Source: Chrysemys picta bellii
Taxonomy: Eukaryota; Chordata; Testudines; Emydidae
NCBI RefSeq assembly: GCF_011386835.1
Contig: NC_088795.1
Coordinates: 118,561,434 to 118,625,433, forward strand
Reading direction: 5' to 3'
DNA: 64,000 nucleotides
Shown: positions 11,880-24,328 of the stretch, in pieces
Layout of the letters: each line of letters starts with the position of its first letter
Position numbering within the stretch: the stretch's first letter is position 1
Notes under the pieces: generated by a model
The model's database searches: none
Seen by the model: only the letters and a program-made list of their open reading frames with translations
Told to the model about the DNA's origin: nothing
Made by a program: the position numbers and the translations under genes

Positions 11880-13130
11880 TCTGTTCACGGCGGTGCTGGA
11901 GGTGGCAGCGCAACTTACTGCACCCCACCCAACAGGGCCGGGGGTCCCGGCGCCGGGTCCAGCTCGCAGTGGGTAGAAGGGTGGGCGGGGAAGGGGGGCC
12001 CCACTCGCAATGGGCTACAGACGGGGAAGCGGGGGTAGAAAGGGGCAGCCTGGCACACAGCCCAGTCGTGCCCACCCTCCAGGGCGGTACTTGGTACCCA
12101 CTCGCCCCACACCATCAAAGGCTCCGTGCCCAGCAGCGGCATCCTTCGCCCCCTACCTCCCCGGCTCACTCACCCCGCCCCAAGGTGCTCACCAGCGCCG
12201 CAGCAGAGCCAGCTACCCGCCGGGATTCCTACGCGCTCCCTGGGACGCTGCCCCCGGAGGAACCTGCCGCTGCGGCTACAGCGCCGTCTGGATGCAGCCG
12301 GGGAGCAGGCGGCGCCGCACCGCCCAGTGTCTGTACCTAGAGGCCGGCTCGGGCCCCGCCCATGCTCTCCAGCTGTCACTGCCGACCCGCCTCCGGGAGG
12401 CGGAGAGCGCCGCTCCCCCCACGGTGCCCGCCCCTGCCGTGGCCCCTCCAGTCCCTTCGCAGCCCACCGACTCCCTCTACAACGCCGGCCACCTGGCTGC
12501 TGGGCTTTGCCCGCCTGGGCCCGGGGGAACGGCCGCGGCGGCTCCAGCGGGCGGGTGAGGAGGCGAGGCCGGGGCGGGGAGTGGGAGAGCAGTGGCTGCT
12601 GCAGTGGGCGGGCGAGCTGCGGCGGCCCGCCGGGGCTGGCCTAGCTCATGGGGCAAGACGCGTGGGGTGCAGAGTTACCCCCGCGGTGCAGGAGAGGGCG
12701 GCGGCCGCCCCAGGGCGGGACTGCAAGCGCTGGGAAGGGGCTTGGGCAGCGCTGGCTCGGAGCAGGTGCCTGGCTGCGCCAGGGCGGCGACTCGGCAGGG
12801 CGGCGTAGGGAGCACTGTGGGCGAGGGGCTTAGTGGTGCGCCCGGGGCCCAGCCCCGGCGGAGGGAATCCTTGTTCTCCCTTGGGAGTCGGTTCGCGCAA
12901 CCTCCCCACCCACTGCGGTGCACAGCGCCTGCTGCGCGGAGCCTTCCTGCGCCAGCTCCTCTGCACAGAACCAGGCTGCCCTGGGAGCGGGGCAGTTAGC
13001 GGGGCTGCCAGAGCGCTCACGGGACACTCCGAGCATCTCCTGCTCCCCGGGAAGCAGTACGGCCTGATCGCGTGTGGGTGGGCTATGCTGTTGGCATTCC
13101 TATAGCGCCCCACTACCTGCCCGGCGTTGT
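11880..13130. promoter_or_regulatory. CpG island, likely promoter / first exon region
   Basis: In contrast to AT-rich flanks, this block is GC-rich with dense CpG (for example 'ggcggcgccgcaccgcccag' near 12309 and many CGG/CCG runs to about 13110). GGGCGG/CCGCCC (GC-box) motifs recur, for example at 12575-12620. It carries many overlapping open frames on both strands, as expected when stops are rare, so I call none of them. The island lies 8.5 kb upstream of the first recognisable HMG20-like exon and in the right direction to be its promoter. It could also be bidirectional and serve a minus-strand gene such as the one suggested at 2475-2624. The first exon or exons could not be placed. Confidence 0.75.
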
Positions 13131-13849
13131 ATTACTACTCGCTGCTTAAACCCCGCGGCACAATCAGCATCGCAGATAAAGCGGGCCTTTAACGCTAAAC
13201 TCAAACATAAGGCTCAATGAATAAGACTTTTCACTGTAATTTCCCTTTGTTGGCGTGCTTTGTCCAATAGGCATCTTCCTGCAAAGGGTGTGTCCCACCT
13301 CTTTTTCACCATAGCTGCTTACTGCCATAAAACAGGTAGGTGTGGTGTGCACAGCAGTTATCTTTGTTAATTAGCACCACTTACATCGTATATAGGTGGT
13401 GTACTGCTGGCTCAAGAAAGCCTGCTTATGGCTTTCAGAAAGCTAGACTCTTAAATATTACTATTCTAAGAAGATGCTATTTATAGGTCTCCTTTTATTA
13501 TTTTTCACACTATCATTATCCACAGATATTTGGCACAATTGTCAATTTAATACAATTGCTAGCATTTTTTCCTCAAGGCCAGACAGTTATAGTTTCTAAT
13601 CCCCTCTAAAGTCTTGTTATATTTAGAAGCTACTGTTAAATATAGTATCTGCTGGAGGCTCCCAGGTCTAGGCTTTTGCCTGCTCTGTTGTGACCTAGAC
13701 AGACTGTGACTTTTATCTCCTGCTGTAAATTGGCTTTGAGCACAGCTTTTCTTTTTGAATATCTGCTTTCCAGAATTGTCATCCTCTGCTGATCATTGCT
13801 ACAGAGCACTCTGGAGCAGTTGGTAAAATGGGTGAAAGCAAACAATTTT
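13131..13849. other. Non-coding DNA downstream of the CpG island
   Basis: AT content rises abruptly after about 13150. No exon or repeat could be named. Confidence 0.4.
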
Positions 13850-13990
13850 TCAGTTCAGCCACAGGTAGGGTCATCCATCTAGGAACAAAGAATGGAGACC
13901 AAGTTTAGAGCATGAAAGAATCTGTCATGGGAAATAACTCTGAAAAAGATTTAGGACTGAGGAGTCAAGTCACATGAACCCCCAGCACAT
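13850..13990 (+). repeat. Probable CR1-like fragment
   Basis: 'ctgaaaaagatttaggact' within 13938-13960 resembles the 'DSEKDLG' region near the end of CR1/L3 ORF2. It is short and diverged. Confidence 0.3.
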
Positions 13991-14204
13991 ACACTGTGGT
14001 TATAATTGGATGGCCCTTTAAGAGTAGCTGAGCTCAGCCACAACCTACCTGATCAGCAGCAGCTGGTCCTGATCAGCTGGGTGATGTTTTTAACAGGTCT
14101 GAGAGAACTCAGTTTGAGAGAAATAATAAGGAGCAAATTGGGCTCTTGTGGAAGGACTCCAAGAAAATAGCCTGAGAGTCAGTACTCTGTGCCAGAGTCA
14201 GAGG

Positions 14205-14320
14205 GCATGTCTGCACTGCAATTAAATACCCACAGTTGGTCCATGTCATCTGATTTAGATTCACAAGCCACAGGCTATGGGGATTTTTAACTATAATGTA
14301 GATCTTCAGACTCAAGCTAG
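14205..14320. repeat. Remnant of a 'CTACACT' MITE
   Basis: 'gcatgtctgcactgcaatt' followed by 'ggtccatgtcatctgatt' resembles 33758-33905, where the order 'cactacaatataac ... ggcccacatcagctgactt' is seen. It is probably one end of a hAT-type MITE. Confidence 0.4.
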
Positions 14321-14419
14321 AGGCCAGGGTCTGGAACCCTCCTCCTTTAACGTACGTTAAATTTTTGGCAATTTTTAAATCAGGATTGAACTTTAGCATT
14401 TCTTTTAGAAACATCCAAA

Positions 14420-14515
14420 ACAGGAAGGAATTCAAGGAAGTCCTGTGGTCTATGTTATACAGAAGGTCAGTCTAGATAATTACTGTGGTGCCTTCTGGCC
14501 TTAAGTCTCTGAAAA
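14420..14515 (+). repeat. Old CR1/L3-like 3' end
   Basis: 'gaaggtcagtctagataatt' then 'ggtgccttctggccttaag' matches the 3'-end pattern of older CR1-like elements (ggtcagactagatgat ... ccttctggcctta). Confidence 0.55.
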
Positions 14516-14982
14516 TAAAGGGCCTGATTAGCATAACTCGTCTTATATACTTCCCATTGTTTCAAGATGTTACATAAATGCCAGATATTAGTTTTATAGG
14601 AAATGTAAATAAATGTGAAGTATACAGAGGATTCAATGTGAGCTAGTCCCAATGTCCTTTATGAGAATTTTTGTACCAGGTGTTGGCTCATGTCATCAAA
14701 GAGAGAGGGTGCTGCTGTGATCCAGGTGCTGCTTCATATAAAACTAGTAGCCTGGCCAGCAGTCTGTTGCTCAGTAAAATAAAGTAAAACAGACTTAGGT
14801 GTTCACTTCCTGCACTCAGTCACAAAAAATGCATAGGATTAATACTGCTTTGTCAAGATCAGTGGTTGATAAATTGTTGCTGCCTCCACAGGCACTGTGC
14901 TACCAGATTTTAACTAATTTTTCAATACTTAGTGAAGCATATGACAGAGAACACCTTGTATATGAAGGTTGCTATATAACAG

Positions 14983-15306
14983 AGGTTCTCAACCTTTCGA
15001 GACTACTAACACCTCACTTAAAAACTACTTGCTTACAAAATCAGACCTAAAAATTCAGAAGTGTCTCAGCACACTATTATTGAAAAATTGTTTCCTTTCT
15101 CATTTTACCATATAATTATAAAATAAATCAATTGGAATATAAATATTGTACTTACATTTCAGTGTATAGTATATAGAGCAGTATAAAAAAGTCATTTTAC
15201 GAAATTTTAGTTTGTACTGACTTCACTAATGCTTTTTATGTAGCCTGTTGTAAAACTAGGCAAATATCTAAATGAGTTGATGTACTCTGCTTGAGAACCA
15301 CTGCTG
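14983..15306 (+). mobile_element. hAT-Charlie-like element, non-autonomous
   Basis: Termini 'cagaggttctcaacc' (14983) and 'gcttgagaaccactgctg' (to about 15306) form terminal inverted repeats. The AT-rich interior has no transposase frame. Confidence 0.7.
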
Positions 15307-15309
15307 TAT

Positions 15310-18300
15310 AAGATCTATGCAAGAAAATGTTAGGCCCTGCCTTGCTTCCATTGAAGCCAATGGGAATTTTGCCATTTAGTTCAATGGCAGCAGGGCTGGG
15401 GAGACTATAAAGAGCAACTTTTGAAATAAAATAATTAAAAAGTCTTTTACTATCTTCAGAACTAAATGGTTTGGAATTACAAAGGCACTTTGATTTCCTT
15501 ATATCCATATTCCTAAAGAAAAGGTATTGCAATAGTAAGGAAACAAACTCTTTAATTCTTCTCTTGTGATTTTTTTAAAAAATACTGATGCTCTGATCTT
15601 AAAGAACCTGCACTTAAGTCTGGAGCTCACTCGCAGCATAGCAATATCTTCATTATGAGTTGTCCTGACTCTAAATGAACTGCTACAATTGAAAACTGAT
15701 CTGTCACAAAAACATTTTTTTAAATCTACCGTCCCTCACTCTCTAGTGAAAGTCAAGTTGCAAGAAGTTCTTAAAAGTTCAGCTCTGAATAATTACAACT
15801 TAAACTTACATACTGTCCTTCATGAAGAAGGATCCCAAAGATGTTTCCAAACTGATTTATAAAAAATGGACCAAATCCTCAATGTGTGAATTTAGAAGGT
15901 GCTCACTGATTTTTTTGTTGTTGTTAATTGAAAGTCAGATGCACATGTCCAAAAACAGACTTCAGTTTTATATTGTATAGTTTTCAGCCACCACTGAAAT
16001 TCAGCCACCTGTTTAATAGTGCACAACAACACTGCAACAATTATGTATATAATATATTGCCATATTTAAAACTTCTCACAGCTTGACAATGAATATCATA
16101 ACTGTTCAGGACAGGAAAGAAGAACAGACTATTCCGAGGGGGAAACTTAAGGGAGGCAGAATATAATTATCCACTTTAAGAGTTGGTCGTTTGGGTAATT
16201 CACATATGTGAATGACTTTTTTTTGTGAAGGCTGATTGCAAGACCTTTATTTCAGCCTGGGAGGTTCACAGTAGCTCAACTAGTAGTTGCTAGAGGGTCC
16301 TGAAACCTGCAGTATATTTTTATGTATTCACTTTTTTAAAATATAGTCAGAAAATTATTAATTACAAAGTAATAGCACAGAGTGACACTCCCGCTGGGGC
16401 TGGCTGACCCAGGGATAGAATAGGGATTGCCCAGGCAAATGACCAGCTGCATATTTGCACATGGGGTGCCTGTAAGCCCTTTGAACACAAAGAGAAGATT
16501 CTCTGTACCAATTCTGCCTAGGCAGGTGTGGGAGGTCACCTTAGGGCAGGCTGGGGGCATAGCTGCACCAAGCACCCCATGCAACTGGTGCAGAGGGGCA
16601 GCAGCTCATAGAATGGAGTAGTAACTGTGAGAGCTGTGCACTCTTGCGTTGGAGGCTGTGTTTCTACCTCACATTTCACTTGGAGCCTAAATGCTTGTGC
16701 TTTGTGTGGGTGGAGTGAATGCATAATTTGTTGGAACCAAATCTTTATTTTAATAGTAAAAATACTATTTTATGGGTGAAATTATACTCTCTATCTAGGA
16801 TGCACAGCTATAAAGATGCACTTCCTTTTCACTCAGTCCACTGACTTAATGTGCCATAGGTCAGTATATGTGTGCTGTATTAAAAATAGCATGTTACTGA
16901 GTATTCATTTCAAATAAAGAACATTTACAAAGTACTAAATGATCAAAGCAATCTAAATACAGTTAAGAACTAAAATGTTTCCCAAATGTAGCTTTAATCA
17001 TTGTAGGTTGCAGTCAATATTAACAGAGCTATACAATTCTACCTTCCCTGTGTTTATAAATATATATGTATATAATTTTCCCATCATCATCATACCTTGT
17101 TGCTCCAAAAACATGGCCACGATTTGGTGCTATCACTTAGCTCGTATAGTTCTTCAGGAGTACAGGATGTTGACAGGGGGCACTGCATCAAGCACCGTTC
17201 AAAGATTTGGCTAGGCTTTCCACATTCACATTTGGGTCCTTCCTCAGGTCCTGCTTAGTTGTGTTGTCACCAGTCTTTTCTACCCTGACTTTTGCTTGAT
17301 TTAGAGTACACGTTGTTTTTGTTTGAGGTCAGTGCCTGGAGGGAGTTGTTCTGAAGCAACCTGGTTATCCGTGATATGTGAACTTCTGATAGCACTATCT
17401 GGGGAATCACATTTTTTAATTGAAGAAGAGTGCTTTGCAAATACAGTGCCTAAAAATTCTCATGTGCTATATACATAGAACAGCTGAGTTAAGCAAAGTC
17501 TGACAAACCATGTCTTCGTACATTGTTGAATCACATAAAGTTGATAGTGACGTTAACCTATATAAAAAATTAGTGGCCAGGCTGCCCAATAGTGGAATAA
17601 AGCATTTGGAAATGATACACGGTAAACTGAAGGGGAAACCAGTGAAGAGTTATATTAATCCATTGCTGAGGCAGAGCAATATCTGCGTCAAAGATACAGC
17701 TTTTAAGCATCCTGTGACGATTGATTTCTAATGCCACATACATGGCTCTCTTGAACATAGATCTGTATGTTTAGATGATTAGCTGTAATAAAAAGAGATC
17801 AGGGATTACAGAGGTAAAAATAGAGACTACTATGCTGCTTAAGAAGAAAATCCCCAAGGACTTGTTTCTGTGGCTCACTCAAGCTTGTTTTAATACATAA
17901 TGCACCACTCAGCTGTTTAGAGTTCTGCTAGAGAAAGGGTGCTGAACTGGGTCTCTAAAACAGGAGAAAGTAAACACCAGTTTTTTCCCCATTCCCTCTT
18001 TTTAGGGACTGTTATGTTGGCTGGACCTCTACCTTTGTCCTAAGACTGGGGTCTCTCTGGCATAGAGCTCTTCTTTATATGGGCAATTTGGAAAATCACC
18101 CTCCTTTTAAAAATAAAATAAAAATTCTGGATGCCAAGAAAGAAAGACAAAATTAATGTCCTGAAAAAAATCTAACTAATCCTAATGTTTAATGACCATC
18201 TTAGGTACTGCTGCTGAAGATGTTTAAACAGTCAGATGTGCTTGTTCTGATGGCTGAAATCAACATTTTTACCGTCAGGTCTTCTTTCTTGTCACATCAA

Positions 18301-18360
18301 GCACTCTTTTTATTTTTTGCTACTAGCATTCAGTAGCTGCTAAAGATTGCAGTTCAAAAA
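15310..18360. other. Non-coding DNA
   Basis: No exon could be tied to the HMG20-like gene. A 73-codon open frame at 17510-17731 has no recognisable family and no splice support. Ancient-repeat motif 'tgaagccaatgggaatttt' at about 15352. Confidence 0.45.
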
Positions 18361-18545
18361 ACATCACTGAGGTCTTGATCTAGGAAGTACTGACATCAGT
18401 GGGAGATGTGCATGTTTAACACGTGGCAAGATCAGGCTTGGAATGAAGGGTTTGGGGTCAAATTCTCTTCTGTTGCACCCATAAAAACTCTGTTGAAGTC
18501 AGTGGGAGTTGCACGGGATTAAATGAGAGGAGAATTTGGCTTGTG
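18361..18545 (+). repeat. Ancient dispersed repeat fragments
   Basis: Two copies of the 'tgacatcagtgggag' / 'tgaagtcagtgggagttgca' motif (18389 and 18495) with a 'caaattctcttctgtt' block between them. Similar pieces occur at about 32770, 37520, 42250, 51055 and 58200. Confidence 0.45.
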
Positions 18546-18619
18546 CCCCTTGTCTCCGTATCTATCTCTGAATATACGCTACATTGATATATATTTCTGT
18601 GGTCAGAGCTTGTCTACAC

Positions 18620-18828
18620 TAATAATAATAATAATTAATAATATATGGAGATATACCTATCTCATAGAGCTGGAAGGTACCCCGAAAGGTCATCAAGTCC
18701 AGCCCCCTGCTTTCACTAGCAGGACCAAGTACTGATTTTGCCCCAGATCCCTAAGTGGCCCTCTCAAGGATTGAACTCACAACCCTGGGGTTAGTAGGCC
18801 AATGCTCAAACCACTGAGCAGCTACATC
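18620..18828 (-). mobile_element. tRNA-derived SINE, antisense
   Basis: On the minus strand the element begins with a tRNA-like head (revcomp of 'ccactgagc...'; 'tcagtggttt', then 'gagttcaatccttgag', the A and B box area) and runs through a stereotyped body to 'ggagat' and an AAT-rich tail at 18621-18650. The same subfamily is at 36232-36448 and 55576-55762. Confidence 0.85.
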
Positions 18829-20340
18829 CAAATACTTCAGTACAAAAAAGATTTATAACGTAGGTGAGTTCTTAGTGTCCAAGCAGGCTAATAATTGACG
18901 TGTGGAATTTTTAAAAGCACTCTGCTTTGTCTTAGTTTTGTTTCTACTGACTTCAAGGGGAGTGCGAGCATTTTTATAAAATTCCACACTAACAGGCAGC
19001 TTTTGTACAGGAACAGTAATTGTGTATTAAAGCTATAATGCATAAGAAGTATCTTTTCCCCACAGAATTCTGTGTATTGCTGCAAATGCCAATAGAGATG
19101 CATTGTCATATATAGGATAGATAAAACTAGCTATGGAGTTGGAACAACAAACAGAAGGTACTGTGTGACTTTTGATACAATGTTTACACTACTTGTCTGT
19201 CTTAAATGCTTGTGATACAATTGACAGTAAAAGTACAATTTAGTTTATCTTTGTCTATTGCTTCTGACTTTGTATAAGGCAACTCACTTTCACGATTACA
19301 ATATTTTATCTGCAGTACTAACACTGCAGGGTGGTTTAGGTTTACTGTTGATGAACAGCCTTTCAGTGATGCATTTTATAAACTTTATGGCTTTTGAAAC
19401 TGCATCTGATGCCCAGTGGAGACTGAAAAGAGACCTTGTCTGCATCAATAAATTGAATAGCTGAGCTCCTCAGAGTCATTGTTTAAAATAAGATGTTTTG
19501 GAGTCTTGATTATTTGCTGTAATGCCCATGTTGCATAGATCATAGTAAAAATAAAGGAAATGCATATTTTGAAAGTATGTGATAAACATAGGATTTTTAG
19601 TTAGTTACATCTAACATGGAGATGTTCTAGAAATACAGTATAACATTGCTAGATAGTTGAGTTTACTTACAATCAGTGTATAATACAAATATGGATCGTC
19701 TCCAAAGGCCATAGCAGTAAAATAATGCCCAAGAATAGAAATAGTTCAGTTTTGTGGTGTATTGCCTGAAGATTTAAGCCAATATGCACAATGAAAGGAG
19801 CTATTTTATTAAAAGGGTTTTTTTTAAAGCTGCTGTTGCCCTGGCAGTCAATCAAGGTGTGTATCATTTCGGGGAAGGTTGGGAGATTGCCTCCTGTAGG
19901 ACTCACCTTGTCTTATGAGTAGTGGGGGGAGTCTGGTAGAATCAGTCTTATTTAAAGCTGCAGAGGGTGGAGGGAAGAATCAAGCTGCCCATAAAAATAG
20001 GAGAGAGCACCCCCCCCAAAAAAGCTGTCCTTCCCTATTCCCTAATTACTGGATCTACCATTGGAAACTTAGTCCACATTGAAATGAGGGAGGGAAGGCT
20101 TCAGGCCCACTGTCCCTCACCAGGAGCAGTTCTTTTGGGGGATTAAGGGGAGCTGGGAGGTGAATAATAGACTACTGTGGTCTCCTCTCCAACATTCAAC
20201 CCACTTGCTATTTTGGCTTCCACTCTCCAGCAAGAGAACTTCTCTTACCCCAGAAGGAGCCCTTGGTTTGGGTCACCTCCACTCCAGGTGGCAGGGGGAG
20301 TAATGGAATTGGTCAGAGGTCAGACAAGTACCCTATTAGT
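18829..20340. other. Non-coding DNA
   Basis: Short frames only. A C-run/A-run lies at about 20010-20022. Confidence 0.45.
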
Positions 20341-20349
20341 ATCCTTTGT

Positions 20350-20688
20350 CAGTGATAGTGGATTTGTACATAATTCTACATTTGTAAGTTCAACTTTTGT
20401 GATAAAGAGATTGCACAACAGTACTTGTGTTAGGTGAATTGAAAAATACTGTTTCTTTTGTTTCCTACAGTGCAAATATTTGTAATCAAACATAAATATA
20501 AAGTGAGCACTGTACACTTCGTATTCTGTGTTGAAATTGAAATCAATATATTTGAAAATGTAGAAAACATCCAAAATATTTAAATAGATGGTATTTTATT
20601 ATTTAGCAATGCAATCAATTGCGATTAATTTTTTTAATCGCGCAATTAATTGTGATTAATTTTTTTTATCGCTTGACAGCCCTAATAT
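20350..20688 (+). mobile_element. 3' end of a hAT transposon
   Basis: The block 'gtacataattctacatttgt ... gattgcacaacagtacttg ... aatattt' is the familiar 3' untranslated end of a vertebrate hAT family. It closes with 'gcgattaatttttttaatcg' repeats and the terminal 'cgcttgacagccctaat'. The transposase region is missing. Minus-strand frames here are chance. Confidence 0.75.
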
Positions 20689-20689
20689 T

Positions 20690-21640
20690 TGGAAAAAGCA
20701 TCATATTAAGCACTGTTCAGTGTCATGTTCATGTTTTTTATTTCCATTTATAGTGCAAACATTTAAGAATAGATTATAACAGCATAAAACATGATTAACA
20801 GTGAAATTCATCTTACATAAAAGGTTATATCTTGATGAAATACCATATGACTGCCAGCATTGTTCTACCCTCTTTATAGCGATTGCAGCAGTGCACCTAC
20901 ATCCTATGAGAACAGGATTTAATAGACCATTATAGAAGATCAGTCAGAAAGTTAGGGCATTTTTAGTCCATGCTTGCCAGAGGCACCCTTACAAATAAAA
21001 ACAACCCTCAAATTTCTCAAACCCATGATTGAGCTGTGGATAGCCTAATTAAAGTACAGGAGACAGTAGAATTTTTTTCAAAATATCAATATCTAAAGGC
21101 TGGTTTTTTTTGTTGTTGTTTTTTTTTTTTACTTTGACACCACAGCCCCTTTTTCTCCAGGCAGAGTCAGAGGAATACCTTCAGGCAGTCAAATACTTCA
21201 TGTGCATCCTCGTAATCTGCCATCTCACGCATTACAACACATATTAACAGGACATCTGGACATAAAGAAACAAGGCTCCAGTGAGCCAAAGGTACGTGTT
21301 CAGAGTAACAATACAGGACTGGACAAACGTCATATAATTTAGTAACAGCCACTAGTATATGTTGTTAAGTGACTACTAATGGAAGGGAATCAAGCTGTAC
21401 TTTAAGCATAAGAGACTTCATATAGGGGCATATGTAACATTCTAATTAACCGTAATACTTCATACAATTTTAAATAGTAGTAATGTGAAGATGGTATCGT
21501 GAAGGTTCCCATGTAACTGCTCTGCATATATAATAGTTCACTAAATGGGAGTCCTATCTGTTCACGAAGTGAGACTTTGCTTTGAGACTTGCAAATGAGA
21601 GGCAGTGTAGACCCAAGTATTTTACCTCCCCTCCCTCCCC
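20690..21640. other. Non-coding DNA before the first recognisable exon
   Basis: T-rich run at 21107-21130. A plausible acceptor near 21159 ('ctttttctccag') has no supporting exon. Confidence 0.4.
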
Positions 21641-21642
21641 AG

Positions 21643-21721
21643 AAAAGAAAAGGTGGCTGGCCTAAGGGAAGAAAAGGAAACCTCCAAAGGAATTTTCAGC
21701 TCCTCGTGCTCCTACAACAGG
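21643..21721 (+). CDS. HMG20-like exon A: basic lead-in and start of the HMG box
   Basis: The acceptor follows a strong pyrimidine tract (ctcccctccctccccag, ending 21642) and the donor is gg|gtaggt at 21722. The first part reads KRKGGWPKGRK in one frame. The second part reads KPPKEFSAPRAPTTG in the frame that splices cleanly (gg + g = Gly) into exon B. Together they align with the GGW-KGRKRKKP...SNAPK-P-TG segment of HMG20A. The two frames meet in the run at 21672-21675, where one extra A would unite them; read as given, the downstream frame meets a TAA at 21663-21665. This is either a sequencing or assembly indel or a real frameshift. Confidence 0.8.
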
Positions 21722-22256
21722 GTAGGTGTGTTATAGTAGCATTATGTTATTCAGATAATTTACTGTTCTCTTAATAAGCTCTCTTGTATGCAGTATATCA
21801 AAGCAACTTGGGGCTCTGAACTGTAGAGATTTAGAGAATGCTAAAGGCTTTGGGAACGGCCTCTGAAGTCAATAAAATATTTATAGCTTGGAAATGTTAG
21901 AAATCATCAAACTGCATTTTGATGGACACCTTTTATTAATCCCACCAATAGAAAAGTGCAGGGATACAGCGAAATGGCTAAAGGGAATGTATTGTAGGTT
22001 GAGCAGTCATGTGTCCTTGCAATCTATAGGTTAATGCAGATTTGTGTACCCACATGGGAATTTTTCTTTAAAATGATTTGAGGGAAGGTTCACTTAGCCA
22101 TGTGTGAGATTTATAACTAGCAGTTCCCTAACTTTATAAAGGATTAACTACCAGGCAATGTTTCACATATATATTTCAATATATATGTAAGCACAAATGA
22201 ATCTTACTAGTTTATGTATTGTTAATTGCTGATATTTTGCCCACTGTTGGTATTAG

Positions 22257-22380
22257 GTATGTAATATTCCTGAATGAGCGGAGAATTAAAATGAAGGCCA
22301 AACGTCCAGATTTGCCTTTTACTGAAATAACCAAGATGCTGGCTGCTCAATGGTCTCAACTTTCTCAAGCAGGAAAGCAA
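22257..22380 (+). CDS. HMG20-like exon B: HMG box helices 1-2
   Basis: Acceptor gttggtattag|g and donor caa|gtaagc. It encodes [20 protein letters not shown] followed by [15 protein letters not shown]. This matches the HMG20A signature [29 protein letters not shown], with the conserved Phe, Trp and Pro positions of the HMG fold kept. Entry phase 2 (completing Gly), exit phase 0. No stop or frameshift inside. Confidence 0.92.
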
Positions 22381-22467
22381 GTAAGCCTTTTCATTATCAT
22401 CTTATAGCATTAAAAGAGGCAGCGAACTAGAAAAGGTATATTATAGCAAGTATTGTATCTCTTGCAG

Positions 22468-22594
22468 AAATATATTAAAGAAGCAGAAAAGGATAAGCAA
22501 AGATATATGAAAGAATTGAAAGCCTATCAAGACTCTGAAGCCCATCAAGCTTTCTTAGAGAGAAGAGCAGTTCACAAAGTGAGGACCCTGTGTG
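22468..22594 (+). CDS. HMG20-like exon C: HMG box helix 3 and following linker
   Basis: Acceptor tatctcttgcag|AAA, donor tgtg|gtaagt. It encodes KYIKEAEKDKQRYMKELKAY then QDSEAHQAFLERRAVHK, matching HMG20A [20 protein letters not shown] and QKTEAYKVFSRK. The end, VRTLCG, diverges from HMG20A. Exit phase 1. Confidence 0.92.
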
Positions 22595-23935
22595 GTAAGT
22601 TAGAGAACAACCATGTCAATTATTTTAAAGAAATGAAGGACTATCCCATTCATACCCTAACTAAAATTGCTAGGAAAAGAGTTCTGGGAGACCCCGGTTT
22701 TGAAAACATCTCACTGTTACTAGAGTTTAATTTTGTCAGTCTATTAATTATAGTATCATAATTAAGCCGTAAAATTGAAGAGAAGCAGAGCTATATTGTG
22801 GATGTGTTGAAGGTCTCAGTTGAAGAAATATTTGGCAATGATTGTTTACGCAAGTATGTGTGATATTGTAGATTAATAAAAAGGTGCTTTAATGTCTACA
22901 TTTTATCTGATTTGCCTTTCAATTATTATTATTTGTCATCATGTTTAGGCTTACTGTCTGCCTCCTTGCTTGCTCTTTAAGCCTGAATGTACTTTTAGAA
23001 ACTGACACTCCATGGAATAAAGTGAAGAAAGGAAATAAATATTGGATTGCTAAAACAGTGCACCTCTTCTTACAAGAGAGGGGAAAGAGGCTGAATTGTC
23101 AGCGATTGTCTTTTTTTACACCCTAAATTGCCCAGTTTGTGCCTATTCTTTTTCAATTATGCATTGCAGTGCTTACAGCAGATCCTGTAATTCAAGTTTA
23201 CAACTTCTTGACCCTGTATTTTCTAATTCAGATTATAATTGTGGGTATTATAGCAGTAAATACCCATTGCTAAATAGAATTACCATACTTTAAGTTTCTA
23301 TTGCCTGTGCAAAGAGCTCTTGAAAGAGACTGGCACTTTATTTTCATTATTGCTTGTATTGCATTGTACAGTAATTTTGGTAGCTATCTTTGTAGTTAAC
23401 ACAGCAAGCTTCTTTCTGCTGGGAGCGGTTCAGTACACTATTTCGGCAGTGATGTGACCTGAGCAATTAAAAAAAAAAACTTTGTTAAAGGAATGTCATG
23501 CTATGTTTAAGATTTTGCTAGGGAGTTGAGAGAGAATCTTGGACACTTCCTTTCAAACCCTCTGGAGGAAGAAAATGATAGAGAGGGCAAGTAGCTGTTT
23601 ATGAAGATTCAGAGAAGTGTCTTTAAAAAAAAATACACTTTTGAGTAGATCTTATGCTAGTTTGGTGTGCTTTTTCATTTTAATGTGCTTAAAAATCTAA
23701 CCCCATTGAAGGAAACAAGTATTTTTCCTTTGGGAAAAGAAAACATTAAGAATTTTTTATCACATTATAAAATATAACGGATGGTCCCCTTAAGATTCCC
23801 ACTAATATATTGTGGCAAAACCTGCGGACCACTAGACCAGTTATTAGTTGAAAGTTTTGTGTTTTTTTTCCCCAAAGTTGCTTAACTTGTTCTCTGTATT
23901 TCAGTTAAAATAACAGAACTTGGTTTTTCCTTCAG

Positions 23936-23994
23936 GAACAATATCTATAGGAAGTAGATCTGAGAATGAAGCTCTTGCTTTGTCAACAATAGAT
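23936..23994 (+). CDS. HMG20-like exon D: short linker
   Basis: Acceptor gtttttccttcag|GA and donor gat|gtaagt. It joins in frame to exon C (g + ga = Gly) and encodes GTISIGSRSENEALALSTID (20 residues). There is no known domain. Clean phases (1 in, 0 out) and strong splice sites support it. Confidence 0.75.
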
Positions 23995-24328
23995 GTAAGT
24001 ACATTGAAACTGTATTTGAGGTGAGGGTGGGAGGGAGGAAGTTGATAAGTTTTAACTAATTAATGTCAGCTAGCTTATTTTAATAATGACATACAGTGTT
24101 GTACTCACACAAAAACTATTCTAAAAGAATGTTAACGTCACAAAGTCAAGTACTCAAAATTTAGGAAAGGCCAGAATTAAAGATTGTCTTTGCAACCCTA
24201 TTTTTACCTCCTTGTGTGCATGCCTTATGATTAGGGCTTCTGAATTTTGATTTTAACACTTCCAATATAAAAAAATAAAATTAAATTGGTGTTTATCCAA
24301 TGAACAGCAGAAATGGCTATTTTTGTCT

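Noticed and set aside
12010..12810. Several long overlapping open frames on both strands in the CpG island
   Set aside because: High GC removes stop codons; frames overlap on both strands, have low-complexity Gly/Ala/Pro/Arg content and no recognised domain or clear splice support.
17510..17731. 73-codon frame starting ATG TCT TCG
   Set aside because: No family recognised, no Kozak or splice support, and no link to the HMG20-like exons.
21150..21190. Upstream HMG20-like exon after 'tttttctccag' at 21159
   Set aside because: The following frame shows no similarity to the HMG20 N-terminus and no suitable donor.
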